Shown one piece after another: positions 42,504 to 51,477 of a stretch of DNA of 60,775 bases; position 1 is the stretch's first letter; each line of letters begins with the position of its first letter. The position numbers and the translations under genes are program-made. Source of the stretch: JAENVT01 sp031424145 (GTDB lineage Bacteria; Actinomycetota; Acidimicrobiia; Acidimicrobiales; Ilumatobacteraceae); the NCBI GenBank assembly GCA_031424145.1, contig JANPGV010000177.1:1-60775 (forward strand). The letters are read 5' to 3'. A model generated the notes under the pieces. It ran no database searches. It was not told the origin of the DNA and saw only the letters and a list, made by a program, of their open reading frames with translations.

Positions 42504-42599
42504 GCGCGCGTGCTGCAGCCAGAAGTCCGTGAGGTCGAAGTTGGGCGGCGGAATGAAGGATTGGTTGGTCAGACGCGTTGCCCGAAGTTGGTCGAGGCA
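42486..42599 (-). pseudogene. C-terminal remnant of a WYL-domain regulator
   Basis: About 38 codons to a TAG read DQLRATRLTNQSFIPPPNFD, then LTDFW. This is the typical closing segment of HTH-WYL (YafY-like) regulators, where a FxPPxDFDLxxYW pattern ends the WYL domain. Nothing upstream in any frame continues the WYL domain. It is a gene scar and overlaps the end of the YkgJ gene. Confidence 0.5.
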
Positions 42600-42659
42600 C
42601 ATGACGTCGACGGAATGATCACCCGCTATGCGCGCCCTCTGAGCTCCGTCTGGAGGCTG

Positions 42660-42678
42660 GGGACCCAATAGGGGTCCC
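42660..42678. terminator. Hairpin GGGACCC-AATAG-GGGTCCC between convergent genes
   Basis: A perfect 7-bp stem with a 5-base loop in the gap between the convergent YkgJ and SnoaL-like genes. There is no following T-run, as is common for GC-rich Actinobacteria. A bidirectional terminator is the simplest reading. Confidence 0.45.
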
Positions 42679-42706
42679 GCGGCGCCAAACGCTGCGTCTC
42701 GGAGAG

Positions 42707-43195
42707 TCAGCCGGTGATGACTGCTTGCAACTCGGCGGTTAGTGCTTCGGCTTCCTCGGGTCTGCCGTCGAACCGGGCAGGTGTGTTCTGGAAGTGAACG
42801 ATGCGCCATTCGCCGCCTCGCCGGGCAGCGACCATTACCTGCCTCGCGTTGAGCTCTTGTTCGAGTTTGCCCTGACCGACCGGCAGCATTCCGGCGACAC
42901 TTGTCAGCACCGCGCCGTCTGGGCCGAGGGCTCGGATCTCGCGGACCTTGGCGACGTACGTGGGCGGCTGGTGATCGTCGAAGATCTCGGCGAGGTGGTC
43001 CTTGATGAGGGCGGCGGAGTGCACCGATGTTCCATCGAAGCCAACCAGACTCCCATCGTCCCTGAACAGCAAGGCGACGCCGGAGGAGTCGCGGTTGTTC
43101 CAGCAGTCCAGCAGGCTGACGTAAAGCGTCTCGACCCCACACTCGTTCATGGCGGCATTGCTACCCGCAGCCGCGTCGAACCAAACGCGGATCAT
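42707..43195 (-). CDS. SnoaL/NTF2-like protein
   Basis: 162 aa of NTF2-like pattern: VETLYVSLLDCWNNRDSSGV, ALLFRDDGSLVGFDG, IKDHLAEIFDDHQPPTYVAK and RGGEWRIVHFQNTP. It resembles SgcJ/EcaC-type proteins of unknown function. The ATG used overlaps the TetR stop (ATGA); another ATG lies 15 codons later. It is the last gene of the 2-oxoacid oxidoreductase operon. Confidence 0.78.
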   Translation of the reverse strand: MIRVWFDAAAGSNAAMNECGVETLYVSLLDCWNNRDSSGVALLFRDDGSLVGFDGTSVHSAALIKDHLAEIFDDHQPPTYVAKVREIRALGPDGAVLTSVAGMLPVGQGKLEQELNARQVMVAARRGGEWRIVHFQNTPARFDGRPEEAEALTAELQAVITG

Positions 43196-43752
43196 TCGAC
43201 AAGGCGTAGCGCCAGCAGCGCTTGCGCATTGGCCACCTCGTCCGGCGACAGCTGGCCGCTGGAGCTGAACCAGTACGCGGGCTGGTTCGAGATGGCGAGG
43301 ACCGCGAACGTTGCCATCTTCACGTCGCCCGGATGGAAGGCACCGGACTCAGCCCCCTCTGTCACGATCGAGCGAATGATCCCCTCGTATTCGTCACGCA
43401 TCGACAACGCCTGCACGGCGTTGTCGCCAGTCAACGAGCGCAGTTCGACGTCAGCGATGATCGCCAGTTGAGGCGCTTCGAGGGTGATCATCACGAATCG
43501 GCTGACCGCTTCGAGCAACTGCCGTCTCGGGTCACCTGCGAACTCCTCTTGCACCCGCTTTCCGCTGGCGATGAGGGGGGCCAGCGCGTCTGCCATCAGT
43601 TCGGCCAGCAAATCTTGCTTGCTGGGGTAGTAGTGGTACAGCGTCCCCAACGTGATCTCGCTCGCCTTGGCGATCTGTCGCAGGGTGGTGGCGTGGTAGC
43701 CCTGGCGGGCGAACACGTCGGTGGCGACCTGCCGGATCGTTGTCACGTTCAC
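43192..43752 (-). CDS. TetR-family regulator of the 2-oxoacid oxidoreductase operon
   Basis: 186 aa. The N-terminal HTH is ATDVFARQGYHATTLRQIAK, ASEITLGTLYHYYPSKQDLL; the C-terminal ligand domain is helical and typical of regulators of acyl-CoA or fatty-acid catabolism. The GTG start overlaps the ligase stop. It probably represses its own operon by binding the palindrome in the promoter before the acyl-CoA dehydrogenase (inference). Confidence 0.9.
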   Translation of the reverse strand: MNVTTIRQVATDVFARQGYHATTLRQIAKASEITLGTLYHYYPSKQDLLAELMADALAPLIASGKRVQEEFAGDPRRQLLEAVSRFVMITLEAPQLAIIADVELRSLTGDNAVQALSMRDEYEGIIRSIVTEGAESGAFHPGDVKMATFAVLAISNQPAYWFSSSGQLSPDEVANAQALLALRLVE

Positions 43753-45242
43753 CGCCGTTCACCCCCCGGCGGACGTGCCCGCAAGATGAGCTCACGTACC
43801 TCGGATGCGATCACCTTGCCGTTGTCATTGCGCGGTAACTGGTCGACCCGCACGATGTGCGACGGACGCTTGAAGTCGGCCAGCGATCCATCGAGGAACC
43901 CATCGAGGTCGCGATCGAGGTCGACAGAAGCTGTTGACCCACTCGTCACCACGGCTGCTGCGACGATGCTGCCGAACTCGTCGTCCGGCAATCCGACGAC
44001 CGCCGCCTCGACGATCGAGGGATGCTTGCGCAACGCCTCTTCCACCTCCAGCGGCACCACCTTCTCGCCACCACGGTTGATCACCTCGTCGACCCTTCCG
44101 TAGACGTGCACCATCCCGTCGTCCGAGCGCGAGGCCAGGTCCCCGGTACGCAACCAGCCGTCTGCGAACTTCGCCTCCGTCGCCTTCGGGTCGCGGTGAT
44201 AACCGACCATGGTCGTTGGCGAGCAGATCAAGAGCTCCCCCGATGCCGAGATCCGATCGATGGTGCCGGCGACAACGACACCCACCGCGGTGGTGGAGCT
44301 CTCGCCACGGAGGAAGTTGATGTGAGTGATGCTGGTGGCCTCTGACAATCCGTAGCAGTTGGCCAGACGCGCCTGCGGGAACTGCAGACGCAGCCGGGCG
44401 ATCAGTTGCGAAGGCATGGGTGCTCCGCCGAAAGCGAGGCACGGCGCGCGTTCGCAAGGCGGATCATCCACGAGATGGTCGAGGATCCGGTGGTACATCG
44501 TGGGCACACCGATGAAGAACGAGCATTCACCGTTCTGCAAAGCATCGGCGATTGCGCTCGCCTGAAATCGTCGATGCGGTTCGACGCTGCCGCCCGCAAC
44601 AAGCGCGTGGCCCAGTTGGTCGATGAAGCCCGTGTTGTGGCACAACGGCACAGCGATGATCGTGTGCATCGCCGGCGTGGAGTGGAACAGCGAGGCGTAC
44701 GTCTCCGACGAGCGGGTCATCGCAGCGTTGCTCAGCACAACACCCTTCGGCCGGCTGGTCGTGCCGGACGTATAGGTCAGGCACGCCGGCGCTCCACCGT
44801 CGGTAGGAGCTCTGCCATGTTCCACGGCTGGCAGATGTGCATCCGAAATGAGGACCGAACGTTGGGCCCAATGATGACCGACCGCCGGAACGAGGGCCGT
44901 GTCGACGGCAACGAGCGCGGGATCGGCGTCGTCGAGCAGCACGTCCAGTTCGTCGGTGGACAACCGTGTCGCAAGAGGAACGGCCACGAGTCCTGACGCC
45001 ATTGCGGCCAGAAAGGCAACGATCCACGCCGAACTGTTCTCTGCAAGGACCGCGATCCGTTGCCCTTTGGCGGCGCCTAGTCGGTCGAGCTCGGCCGACA
45101 GAGCCCGTACCCGGTCGGCCATTTCGAGATAGGTGAGGCGGACGCCGGAACTGTCGGAGGTGAACAGCCGGTCGGGGCTGGTCGCCTCCCAGTGCCACAG
45201 GTAGTCGACCAGTGACTGAGGTGCGGCGGCTTCGCGTGTCAC
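43749..45242 (-). CDS. AMP-binding acyl-CoA ligase
   Basis: 497 aa adenylate-forming enzyme: LTYTSGTTSRPKGVVLSNAA (ATP loop), FGGAPMPSQL, YGLSEATSITH, GWLRTGDLASRSDDGMVHVY and a C-terminal GKV lysine (NDNGKVIAS). It activates a carboxylic acid to the acyl-CoA. It starts at the GTG overlapping the gamma-subunit gene. With an acyl-CoA dehydrogenase and a 2-oxoacid oxidoreductase it implies breakdown of an acid, chain type unknown. Confidence 0.92.
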   Translation of the reverse strand: MTREAAAPQSLVDYLWHWEATSPDRLFTSDSSGVRLTYLEMADRVRALSAELDRLGAAKGQRIAVLAENSSAWIVAFLAAMASGLVAVPLATRLSTDELDVLLDDADPALVAVDTALVPAVGHHWAQRSVLISDAHLPAVEHGRAPTDGGAPACLTYTSGTTSRPKGVVLSNAAMTRSSETYASLFHSTPAMHTIIAVPLCHNTGFIDQLGHALVAGGSVEPHRRFQASAIADALQNGECSFFIGVPTMYHRILDHLVDDPPCERAPCLAFGGAPMPSQLIARLRLQFPQARLANCYGLSEATSITHINFLRGESSTTAVGVVVAGTIDRISASGELLICSPTTMVGYHRDPKATEAKFADGWLRTGDLASRSDDGMVHVYGRVDEVINRGGEKVVPLEVEEALRKHPSIVEAAVVGLPDDEFGSIVAAAVVTSGSTASVDLDRDLDGFLDGSLADFKRPSHIVRVDQLPRNDNGKVIASEVRELILRARPPGGERR

Positions 45243-45823
45243 GCCAACCGGCTCTTCGCGAACGAGTCGGGAAGCTCGTGCTCGACCCACGAGTAGCCGA
45301 CCTCTACAGCGGCCAGGTTGCGGCTGATCCGGTCGGCGCGATGGGCAGGCACCACCTCGGTCATTCCGCGAGCGAGCGCTTCGCGCGATGCCAGCCCGGT
45401 GAGCCGAGCCACGACGCCGGCGATCACCATGTTCCCGGCGCGCGCGTCGCCCGCTTCCGCCGCCATCTGGGCGACAGGCACACCGAGATGATCGATATCA
45501 CTACGACCGAGCCACGACTCGTCGATGTTGGCGATGTCGTAGGCGAGCAGAGCGCCTGGGACGAGCAACGGGTAGTAGCGGTCGAACCAGTCGTTGTGCA
45601 TCGCGCACATCAAGGAGTAGTCGCTGCGGAGCGGCACGCCGGGGTCTTCACGCGACGCCGCCAGCGAGCAGGCAATCTCTCCTCCGCGTATCAACGCCCC
45701 GTAGACGCTGTACTGGATCGGGTTGTATCCGTCGGCCGAGGCCGACCACGCCAGCAGCTCAGAGCTGAGTTTCACGCCCTGGCCGCCGCGGCCGGTCAAC
45801 ACGATCGACAACACTTCGCTCAT
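45239..45823 (-). CDS. 2-Oxoacid:ferredoxin oxidoreductase gamma subunit
   Basis: 194 aa. The family pattern is LTGRGGQGVKLSSELLAWSA at the N-terminus, SVYGALIRGGEIACSL and AGNMVIAGVVARLTGL. Together with the adjacent alpha, beta and 4Fe-4S subunits it makes the four-subunit VOR/KGOR-type enzyme, which converts a 2-oxoacid plus CoA to acyl-CoA and reduces ferredoxin. Both ends overlap neighbours by four bases. Confidence 0.9.
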   Translation of the reverse strand: MSEVLSIVLTGRGGQGVKLSSELLAWSASADGYNPIQYSVYGALIRGGEIACSLAASREDPGVPLRSDYSLMCAMHNDWFDRYYPLLVPGALLAYDIANIDESWLGRSDIDHLGVPVAQMAAEAGDARAGNMVIAGVVARLTGLASREALARGMTEVVPAHRADRISRNLAAVEVGYSWVEHELPDSFAKSRLA

Positions 45824-46566
45824 CCGTCGGTGCCTCGCGTGCGATCGGCCAGCACGCCTGTCGGATAGACGCTGCGAACTGACTGAGTGATGTACTCCCA
45901 CGACTGAACAGTGTCCATTCGCCAGTGCGTCGGGCATGGGCTGAGGACTTCGACGATCGACAATCCGAGACCCGAGCGCTGAACGTCAAATGCTTTGGCG
46001 ATCGCTCGGCGAACGCGGCGTATGCCCAGCGCTGAATCGATCGCCACGCGTTCGGCGTACGCCACACCGCTGAGGCTTGACAGCATCTCCAGGAATGGCA
46101 ACGGCGGGCCGTGTTGCGGCGCCCGGCCTTCCGGTGTCGTACTGGTCGCCTTGCCCGCCAGGGTGGTGGCAGCGAGTTGCCCACCCGTGTCGGCCAACAC
46201 TCCGTTGTTCAGCACGATGATCGTGATCTGCTCGCCGCGCACGGCTGTGTGCAACGACTCGGCAGCACCCAGGCCCATGAAGCCGCCGTCACCCTGAATC
46301 GCGCAGACCAGACGGTCCGGTTGCATCCGTTTGTATCCGCTGGCCAGCGCACTGGTGCGACCGTGCGGGCCCATCAGCACGTCGCCGGGCATGTGCGCGG
46401 TCATGAAGTCGACGCAGCCGATGTCGACCATGAAGACAGGTTGCTGCTGCAGGCCGCTGACCACGTCGGTCAGCGCGAGGAGCACGGATCCGTAACCGCA
46501 GCCCGGACAGAAATCGAATCCATGTGGCGCCAATGCCTCGGCGCTCGGCTCGGCGACCACCTTCAT
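45820..46566 (-). CDS. 2-Oxoacid:ferredoxin oxidoreductase beta (TPP-binding) subunit
   Basis: 248 aa. FCPGCGYGSVLLAL is the conserved N-terminal CPGCG, and the TPP/magnesium motif is IQGDGGFMGLGAAESLH with LNNGVLADTGGQ. This short beta subunit is as in VorB/KorB enzymes. It overlaps the alpha subunit upstream (ATGA) and the gamma subunit downstream. The substrate (branched, aromatic or 2-oxoglutarate) is not determined. Confidence 0.93.
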   Translation of the reverse strand: MKVVAEPSAEALAPHGFDFCPGCGYGSVLLALTDVVSGLQQQPVFMVDIGCVDFMTAHMPGDVLMGPHGRTSALASGYKRMQPDRLVCAIQGDGGFMGLGAAESLHTAVRGEQITIIVLNNGVLADTGGQLAATTLAGKATSTTPEGRAPQHGPPLPFLEMLSSLSGVAYAERVAIDSALGIRRVRRAIAKAFDVQRSGLGLSIVEVLSPCPTHWRMDTVQSWEYITQSVRSVYPTGVLADRTRGTDG

Positions 46567-47666
46567 CGCACAGCTCCTGACTCGAGTTCGCCGAGACGCT
46601 CGGCGACTCTCGTGGCAAATTCGTCGGTCGACGGCGCTCGCCCGCCCAGCCAGTTGACGAAGTGGTCGGGCTTTCGTCCGATCGCCTCGGAGACGTCGTG
46701 GATCATCTGTCCCATGCTCAGCTCGGCGACAACGACGGTGGCCGCATCCGCTGCGGCGGCACGCACATCATCGGCGGGGAAAGGCCACAGTGTGATCGGA
46801 CGAAGCACACCAACGCGAAGACCGCCCTCGCCCAGGTGCGGCCCAATTTGGCGCAGTTGTGGCATCGCGTATTCGGCGATCCGCGCCAACGATCCGTACG
46901 CCACGATCAGCACGTCGATGGCTCCATCGTCGCCGCAGCGCTCGGCTCTCGGCTCATCGCGTTCGATCGAGGCGAACTTCTGCTCCCACCTTCGGCCCAC
47001 GCGTTCCAGAGCGGCGAAGTCGCCGGCCGTCTCGTCGACGGCAACCAGTTCGGGCAGGACCAACCCATTGCCCTGGCCGAACTCGACCGTCCGCGGCGGC
47101 CGCTCACATGGCGGCGGCACCACATACTGCTCACTGGCAATCGCCAGCAACTGATCGCCGAGCACCAGCACGAACAGACCGTACTGATCGGCCAGATCGA
47201 AGGCCTCCATGGTCAGGTCGACCAGCTCTTGCACGTTCTTCGGGGCGAGCACGATCATCTTGAAATCGCCGTGGCCGCATGCGCGTGTTGCCTGGTCGTA
47301 CCCGTCCTGCCCGGGCCCGAGGCTGCCGTCGCCCGGGCCCCATCGTTGCTGGACGACGACGACACCCGGCAACTCGGTCATTCCGGAGAAGAACGACAAT
47401 GCCTCGGACATCAGGCTCAGTCCCAGGGGGGCCGTGGCAGTCATCGCCCTGAAGCCGGCCAGGCTGGCACCCGCGACCATGTGGATCGCGGCGATCTCAC
47501 CTTCGGTCGGCACCATCACGCGATTGTTCGCCGGAAACTTCTCGGCGGCCGCCTCGAGGATCTCGGTAGCGGGCGTGACGGGATAGCCGGCGAAGAAGTG
47601 GCAGCCGGCTGCCAGAGCAGCGTCGATGACGGCCTCGTTGCCGCTGGCGAAACGTTTGGTGGTCAC
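46563..47666 (-). CDS. 2-Oxoacid:ferredoxin oxidoreductase alpha subunit
   Basis: 367 aa. The N-terminal half has GNEAVIDAALAAGCHFFAGY, PVTPATEILEAAA and the EGEIAAIHMVAGASLAG loop; the C-terminal half has DVLIVAYGSLARIAEYA. This is the VorA/KorA-type alpha subunit lacking a fused gamma domain. The GTG start overlaps the ferredoxin stop. Confidence 0.93.
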   Translation of the reverse strand: MTTKRFASGNEAVIDAALAAGCHFFAGYPVTPATEILEAAAEKFPANNRVMVPTEGEIAAIHMVAGASLAGFRAMTATAPLGLSLMSEALSFFSGMTELPGVVVVQQRWGPGDGSLGPGQDGYDQATRACGHGDFKMIVLAPKNVQELVDLTMEAFDLADQYGLFVLVLGDQLLAIASEQYVVPPPCERPPRTVEFGQGNGLVLPELVAVDETAGDFAALERVGRRWEQKFASIERDEPRAERCGDDGAIDVLIVAYGSLARIAEYAMPQLRQIGPHLGEGGLRVGVLRPITLWPFPADDVRAAAADAATVVVAELSMGQMIHDVSEAIGRKPDHFVNWLGGRAPSTDEFATRVAERLGELESGAVR

Positions 47667-47905
47667 ACGTCTGCTTCGATCTTGCGGGACTCTTCGCGGT
47701 AGACGGTGAAGACTCCGTCCGGGCAGACGTCCGCGCAGAGCGTGCACCCGGTACATCCCTCGGCGACCAATGCGACCACAGGCCACCCCTTGCTGTTCAA
47801 CCTGTCGGTCATGGCCAGAACGTGTTCGGGACAGACGACGACACACAGGTCGCATCCCTTGCACAGGTGTTCGGCGATGGCGACGGTTCCAACGGTTTTC
47901 GGCAT
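47663..47905 (-). CDS. Ferredoxin-type delta subunit, two 4Fe-4S clusters
   Basis: 80 aa with two CxxCxxCxxxCP motifs: CKGCDLCVVVCP and CTGCTLCADVCP. It is the electron-accepting subunit of the adjacent 2-oxoacid oxidoreductase. It begins 20 bases after the acyl-CoA dehydrogenase and its stop overlaps the alpha-subunit start. Confidence 0.95.
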   Translation of the reverse strand: MPKTVGTVAIAEHLCKGCDLCVVVCPEHVLAMTDRLNSKGWPVVALVAEGCTGCTLCADVCPDGVFTVYREESRKIEADV

Positions 47906-47925
47906 GGTTCAGTCCCTCTCGAAAG

Positions 47926-49098
47926 TCAGCAAAGAGATGTGCTCGAGTCGAGCAGAGCGCGACCGATGATGACCCGTTGTATCTCGCTCGTGCCTTCTTC
48001 GATGGTCTCCAAGCGGGCGTCGCGGAACCACTTCTCGATGGGGTGGTCTTCAACGTATCCGTACCCTCCCAACACCTGCAGGGCTTGGCTCGTCGTTGCA
48101 ACAGCGTTCTCCGAAGCGAACAACTTGGCCATCGAGGCTTTGGTCCCGAAAGGCTCGCCACGATCCGCAGCACCCGCCGCGTCCCACGTCAACAGCCGCG
48201 AGGCGTACAGGCGTGTGACAGCGTCGGCCAGCGGAAAGCTGACACCTTGGAATCGGGCGATGGATCGCCCGAAAGCCTGACGTTGGTTGGCATAGTCGCG
48301 TGCGTACTCCAGCGATGCGCGAGCAACACCGATCGAGCAGGCGGCGACTTCGATCCTGCTCAATTCGAACGTGCGAACCGCGCCGGCAAACCCTGTGCCG
48401 ACGTCACCGATCACGTCCTCGTCGGGAACGAACACATCATCGATGAAGACTTCGGCGTTGGTGGATGCACGCCAGCCCATCGTTCGGGCGCGCGGGCCGT
48501 AGCCGAGCCCGGGAGCGTCGCCACGGACGGCGAACATGGTCAGACCCAAGCGGTTTTCGCCCTCTACCGCGTCGGCAACGATCATCAGTGAATGCGCCAG
48601 ACCTGCGTTGGTGATGAAGATCTTCTGCCCGCTGAGCATGTAACCCCCATCGGCCTTGCGCGCCCTCGTGCGGATGCTCGAGACGTCGGATCCACCACTG
48701 GGTTCGGTGCACGCGAACGCTGCCGTGCGAGGACCATCGGTGCACAGCGGCGTGAGCCACCGTCGCTGCTGATCTTTCGTGCCGCATTCCATCAGCGCTG
48801 CGACGAACATGTTGGTGCCGCTGAAGTAGGAGTACACGCCTATGCATCCCCATGACAGTTCCTCGGCGACGATCGCCTGGGTCAGCGCTGACTCTGCACC
48901 CCCGCCGCCGTGTTCCACCGGGATGGAGAGCGTCAACAAGCCGACGTCGTAGGCCGATTGCAGAACGTCGAGCGGTTGTCGCCGCTCCTGATCGTTGCGA
49001 GACGCGGTTGGGCGGATCACGTCTGCGGCGAAGCCGTGAGCCCACCGCTGCACATCCCGGTCGTCGTCGCCGAGTTGACAATCACTGACGAGTTGCAC
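47926..49098 (-). CDS. Acyl-CoA dehydrogenase
   Basis: 390 aa, full-length. The FAD-binding block is FACTEPSGGSDVSSIRTRAR, the middle domain contains GGYMLSGQKIFITNAGLA, and the C-terminus has LQVLGGYGYVEDHPIEKWFR and the EEGTSEIQR catalytic end. It oxidises an acyl-CoA and passes electrons to ETF. The GTG start follows the promoter/operator. It is first in an eight-gene operon with the 2-oxoacid oxidoreductase, ligase and TetR. Confidence 0.94.
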   Translation of the reverse strand: MQLVSDCQLGDDDRDVQRWAHGFAADVIRPTASRNDQERRQPLDVLQSAYDVGLLTLSIPVEHGGGGAESALTQAIVAEELSWGCIGVYSYFSGTNMFVAALMECGTKDQQRRWLTPLCTDGPRTAAFACTEPSGGSDVSSIRTRARKADGGYMLSGQKIFITNAGLAHSLMIVADAVEGENRLGLTMFAVRGDAPGLGYGPRARTMGWRASTNAEVFIDDVFVPDEDVIGDVGTGFAGAVRTFELSRIEVAACSIGVARASLEYARDYANQRQAFGRSIARFQGVSFPLADAVTRLYASRLLTWDAAGAADRGEPFGTKASMAKLFASENAVATTSQALQVLGGYGYVEDHPIEKWFRDARLETIEEGTSEIQRVIIGRALLDSSTSLC

Positions 49099-49128
49099 CG
49101 GCGCACGACCCCTTTCGCTACTGGCTGT

Positions 49129-49157
49129 ATTCAGTCAGACGGACGACCGACTGTCAA
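49129..49157 (-). promoter_or_regulatory. Promoter with palindrome for the acyl-CoA dehydrogenase operon
   Basis: On the minus strand a perfect TTGACA (49157-49152) precedes TGAATA/CTGAAT-like -10 sequence 17-18 bases on. A partial palindrome CAGTC-N12-GACTG (49132-49153), with further matched positions inside, fills the spacer, where a bound TetR dimer would block RNA polymerase. The operon's own TetR is the likely binder. Confidence 0.5.
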
Positions 49158-49315
49158 TCCCTGTGCAGTCCCCACGCGGCGCACAACCCCAGGCAGACAA
49201 CTTCTTCGGGCACAACAAGACGGTTTGGACTGCGACGCCGTGTGGTACGCCCAAGACCTCGTCGGCCCAGCCGTTCATACCAGTCCCGCCATCACTCAAT
49301 CGAAGGATTCTCGTC

Positions 49316-51472
49316 ATGCCAACGAAGCCAACACCTCGCCAGGTCGCAAAGTCCCCCGCCAAGGCCGTCACGCGTCGTCCCCGCGCGGTCAAAGATGACG
49401 CGTATGACGTGGGGAGCGGGGGTGAGACCCATCAGCGACGTTCGTCCGGCGAGGCCGCGCTGACGACATCGCACGGCGTGCCCATCTCGGACGATCAGAA
49501 CTCCCTCAAGGTCGGCGAGCGCGGACCGACGTTGCTCAACGATCTCGTGTTGCGGGACAAGATCTTCCACTTCGACCACGAGCGCATTCCGGAGCGAGTG
49601 GTTCACGCCCGTGGCTACGGGGCCCACGGATTCTTCGAGACGTTCGAGGACCTGTCGGACCTGACGAGGGCTGACCTCTTCCAACGCCGAGGGCAACGCA
49701 CCCCCGTGTTCGTCCGCTTCTCCACCGTGGTCGGCAACAAGGGCTCCTTCGACCTTGCCCGCGACGTCCGCGGGTTCGCCGTGAAGTTCTATACGCAAGA
49801 AGGCAACTGGGACCTCGTCGGCAACAACATTCCGGTGTTCTTCGTACAGGACGCGATGAAGTTCCCCGACCTCGTTCACGCCGTGAAGCAGGAGCCGGAT
49901 CGCGAGTTTCCGCAGGCCGCCTCCGCTCATGACAACTTCTGGGACTTCGCCTCCCTCATGCCGGAAACGACTCACATGTTGATGTGGGTCATGTCGGACC
50001 GGGCGATCCCGCGCAGTTTCAGGTTCATGGAGGGGTTCGGCGTGCACAGCTTCCGGTTCGTGAACGCGGCCGGTCAATCGAACTTCGTGAAGTTCCACTG
50101 GAAGCCGAAGCTCGGCATGCAGTCGGTCGTGTGGAACGAAGCGGTCAAGATCAACGGGGCGGACCCCGACTTCCACCGGCGCGATCTGTGGAACGCCATC
50201 CAGAGCGGAGCCTTTCCCGAATGGGAACTGGGCATCCAGGTGTTTGACGACGCGTTTGCCGACCGGTTCGAGTTCGACGTTCTTGACGCAACCAAGCTCA
50301 TTCCGGAAGAGATACTTCCGATCCGCCGAGTCGGCCGTCTCGTGCTCGACCGCGTGGTCGAGAACTTCTTCGCCGAAACCGAGCAGGCGGCGTTCTGCAC
50401 CAACAACATCGTGCCGGGCATCGACTTCACCAATGACCCGCTTCTCCAGGGTCGCAACTTCTCGTACCTCGACACCCAGTTGAAGCGACTCGGCGGCCCC
50501 AACTTCACCCATCTTCCGATCAATGCACCGAAGTGCCCGTTCGCCAACTTCCAGCAGGACGGCCACATGGCCATGCACAACCCGATCGGGCGTGCCAACT
50601 ACGAGCCGAACTCGTGGCCCGCGGACCAACGCGGACCGCGTGAGGATCCTGTCAACGGGTTCCAGTCGTTCGCTGCCGCCGAGGCAGGGGAGAGTCGTCG
50701 GGTGCGCGCTGAGCTGTTCGGCGACCACTACAGCCAGGCACGCTTGTTCTTCCTCAGCCAGACCCCAACCGAGCAGACGCATATCGTCAACGCCTTCGTC
50801 TTCGAGCTATCGAAGGTGGAGCGTGCGGACATCCGAGCCCGAATGGTGGCGAATCTTCGCAACGTCGACGAAGGGTTCGCCACAGCCGTTGCCGACGGGC
50901 TCGGCCTGCCGGTGCTGCCCGAGGCCTCGATACCCGCGCGGTCGCCGATCACCGACCTGCCGACCTCTCCGGCGCTGAGCATCATCGGGAACTCGCCGAT
51001 GACGTTCAACGGTCGCAAGTTGGGGATCCTGGTCACCGACGGAACGGATGCCAGACTCCTTGCCGGTCTGACCGCCGCGGCCGAAGCGGAGGGCGCGGTC
51101 GTCGAGCTGATCGCACCGAAGATCGGCGGGATCGTCGCCAGCGACAAGGCGCAGTACCTGGTCCACCAGAAGATCGACGGCGGACCCTCAGTTCTGTACG
51201 ACGCTGTAGCAGTCATCCCGTCTGCGGCCGGGGCAGCGATGCTCGCATCCCACGGACCGGCCAAGGACTTCGTCAACGACGCCCATGTTCACTGCAAGTT
51301 CGTCGGCCACAACACGGCCGCACAAGCGCTGTTCCAGGCGGCCGGCTTGGGTGAGCTCATGGATGGCGGATACGTCGCGCTGGACGCAAAGAAGACGACC
51401 GCCACGAACTTCATCAAGACGTGCAGGCAGTTGCGCTTCTGGGACCGGGAGCCGACGGTCCACGCCGTGTGA
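49316..51472 (+). CDS. katE: Large-subunit catalase (HPII/KatE type)
   Basis: 718 aa, the large clade 2 form. The distal heme His is near residue 97 (PERVVHARG), the Asn block GNWDLVGNNIPVFFVQ, and the proximal Tyr in GRNFSYLDTQLKRLGGPNF. The C-terminal ~150 residues are the flavodoxin/GATase-like domain of HPII (RKLGILVTDGTDARLLAGL). It breaks down hydrogen peroxide in the cytoplasm. An ATG with GAAGGA upstream is used. It is divergent from the acyl-CoA dehydrogenase operon. Confidence 0.95.
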   Translation: MPTKPTPRQVAKSPAKAVTRRPRAVKDDAYDVGSGGETHQRRSSGEAALTTSHGVPISDDQNSLKVGERGPTLLNDLVLRDKIFHFDHERIPERVVHARGYGAHGFFETFEDLSDLTRADLFQRRGQRTPVFVRFSTVVGNKGSFDLARDVRGFAVKFYTQEGNWDLVGNNIPVFFVQDAMKFPDLVHAVKQEPDREFPQAASAHDNFWDFASLMPETTHMLMWVMSDRAIPRSFRFMEGFGVHSFRFVNAAGQSNFVKFHWKPKLGMQSVVWNEAVKINGADPDFHRRDLWNAIQSGAFPEWELGIQVFDDAFADRFEFDVLDATKLIPEEILPIRRVGRLVLDRVVENFFAETEQAAFCTNNIVPGIDFTNDPLLQGRNFSYLDTQLKRLGGPNFTHLPINAPKCPFANFQQDGHMAMHNPIGRANYEPNSWPADQRGPREDPVNGFQSFAAAEAGESRRVRAELFGDHYSQARLFFLSQTPTEQTHIVNAFVFELSKVERADIRARMVANLRNVDEGFATAVADGLGLPVLPEASIPARSPITDLPTSPALSIIGNSPMTFNGRKLGILVTDGTDARLLAGLTAAAEAEGAVVELIAPKIGGIVASDKAQYLVHQKIDGGPSVLYDAVAVIPSAAGAAMLASHGPAKDFVNDAHVHCKFVGHNTAAQALFQAAGLGELMDGGYVALDAKKTTATNFIKTCRQLRFWDREPTVHAV

Positions 51473-51477
51473 TGCCG

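Noticed and set aside
45212..47154. Long plus-strand frames opposite the 2-oxoacid oxidoreductase genes
   Set aside because: All four subunits are clearly coded on the minus strand with family motifs and overlaps.
49292..50782. 496-aa minus-strand frame inside katE
   Set aside because: Antisense shadow of a conserved catalase with an atypical Glu/Val/His-rich composition.
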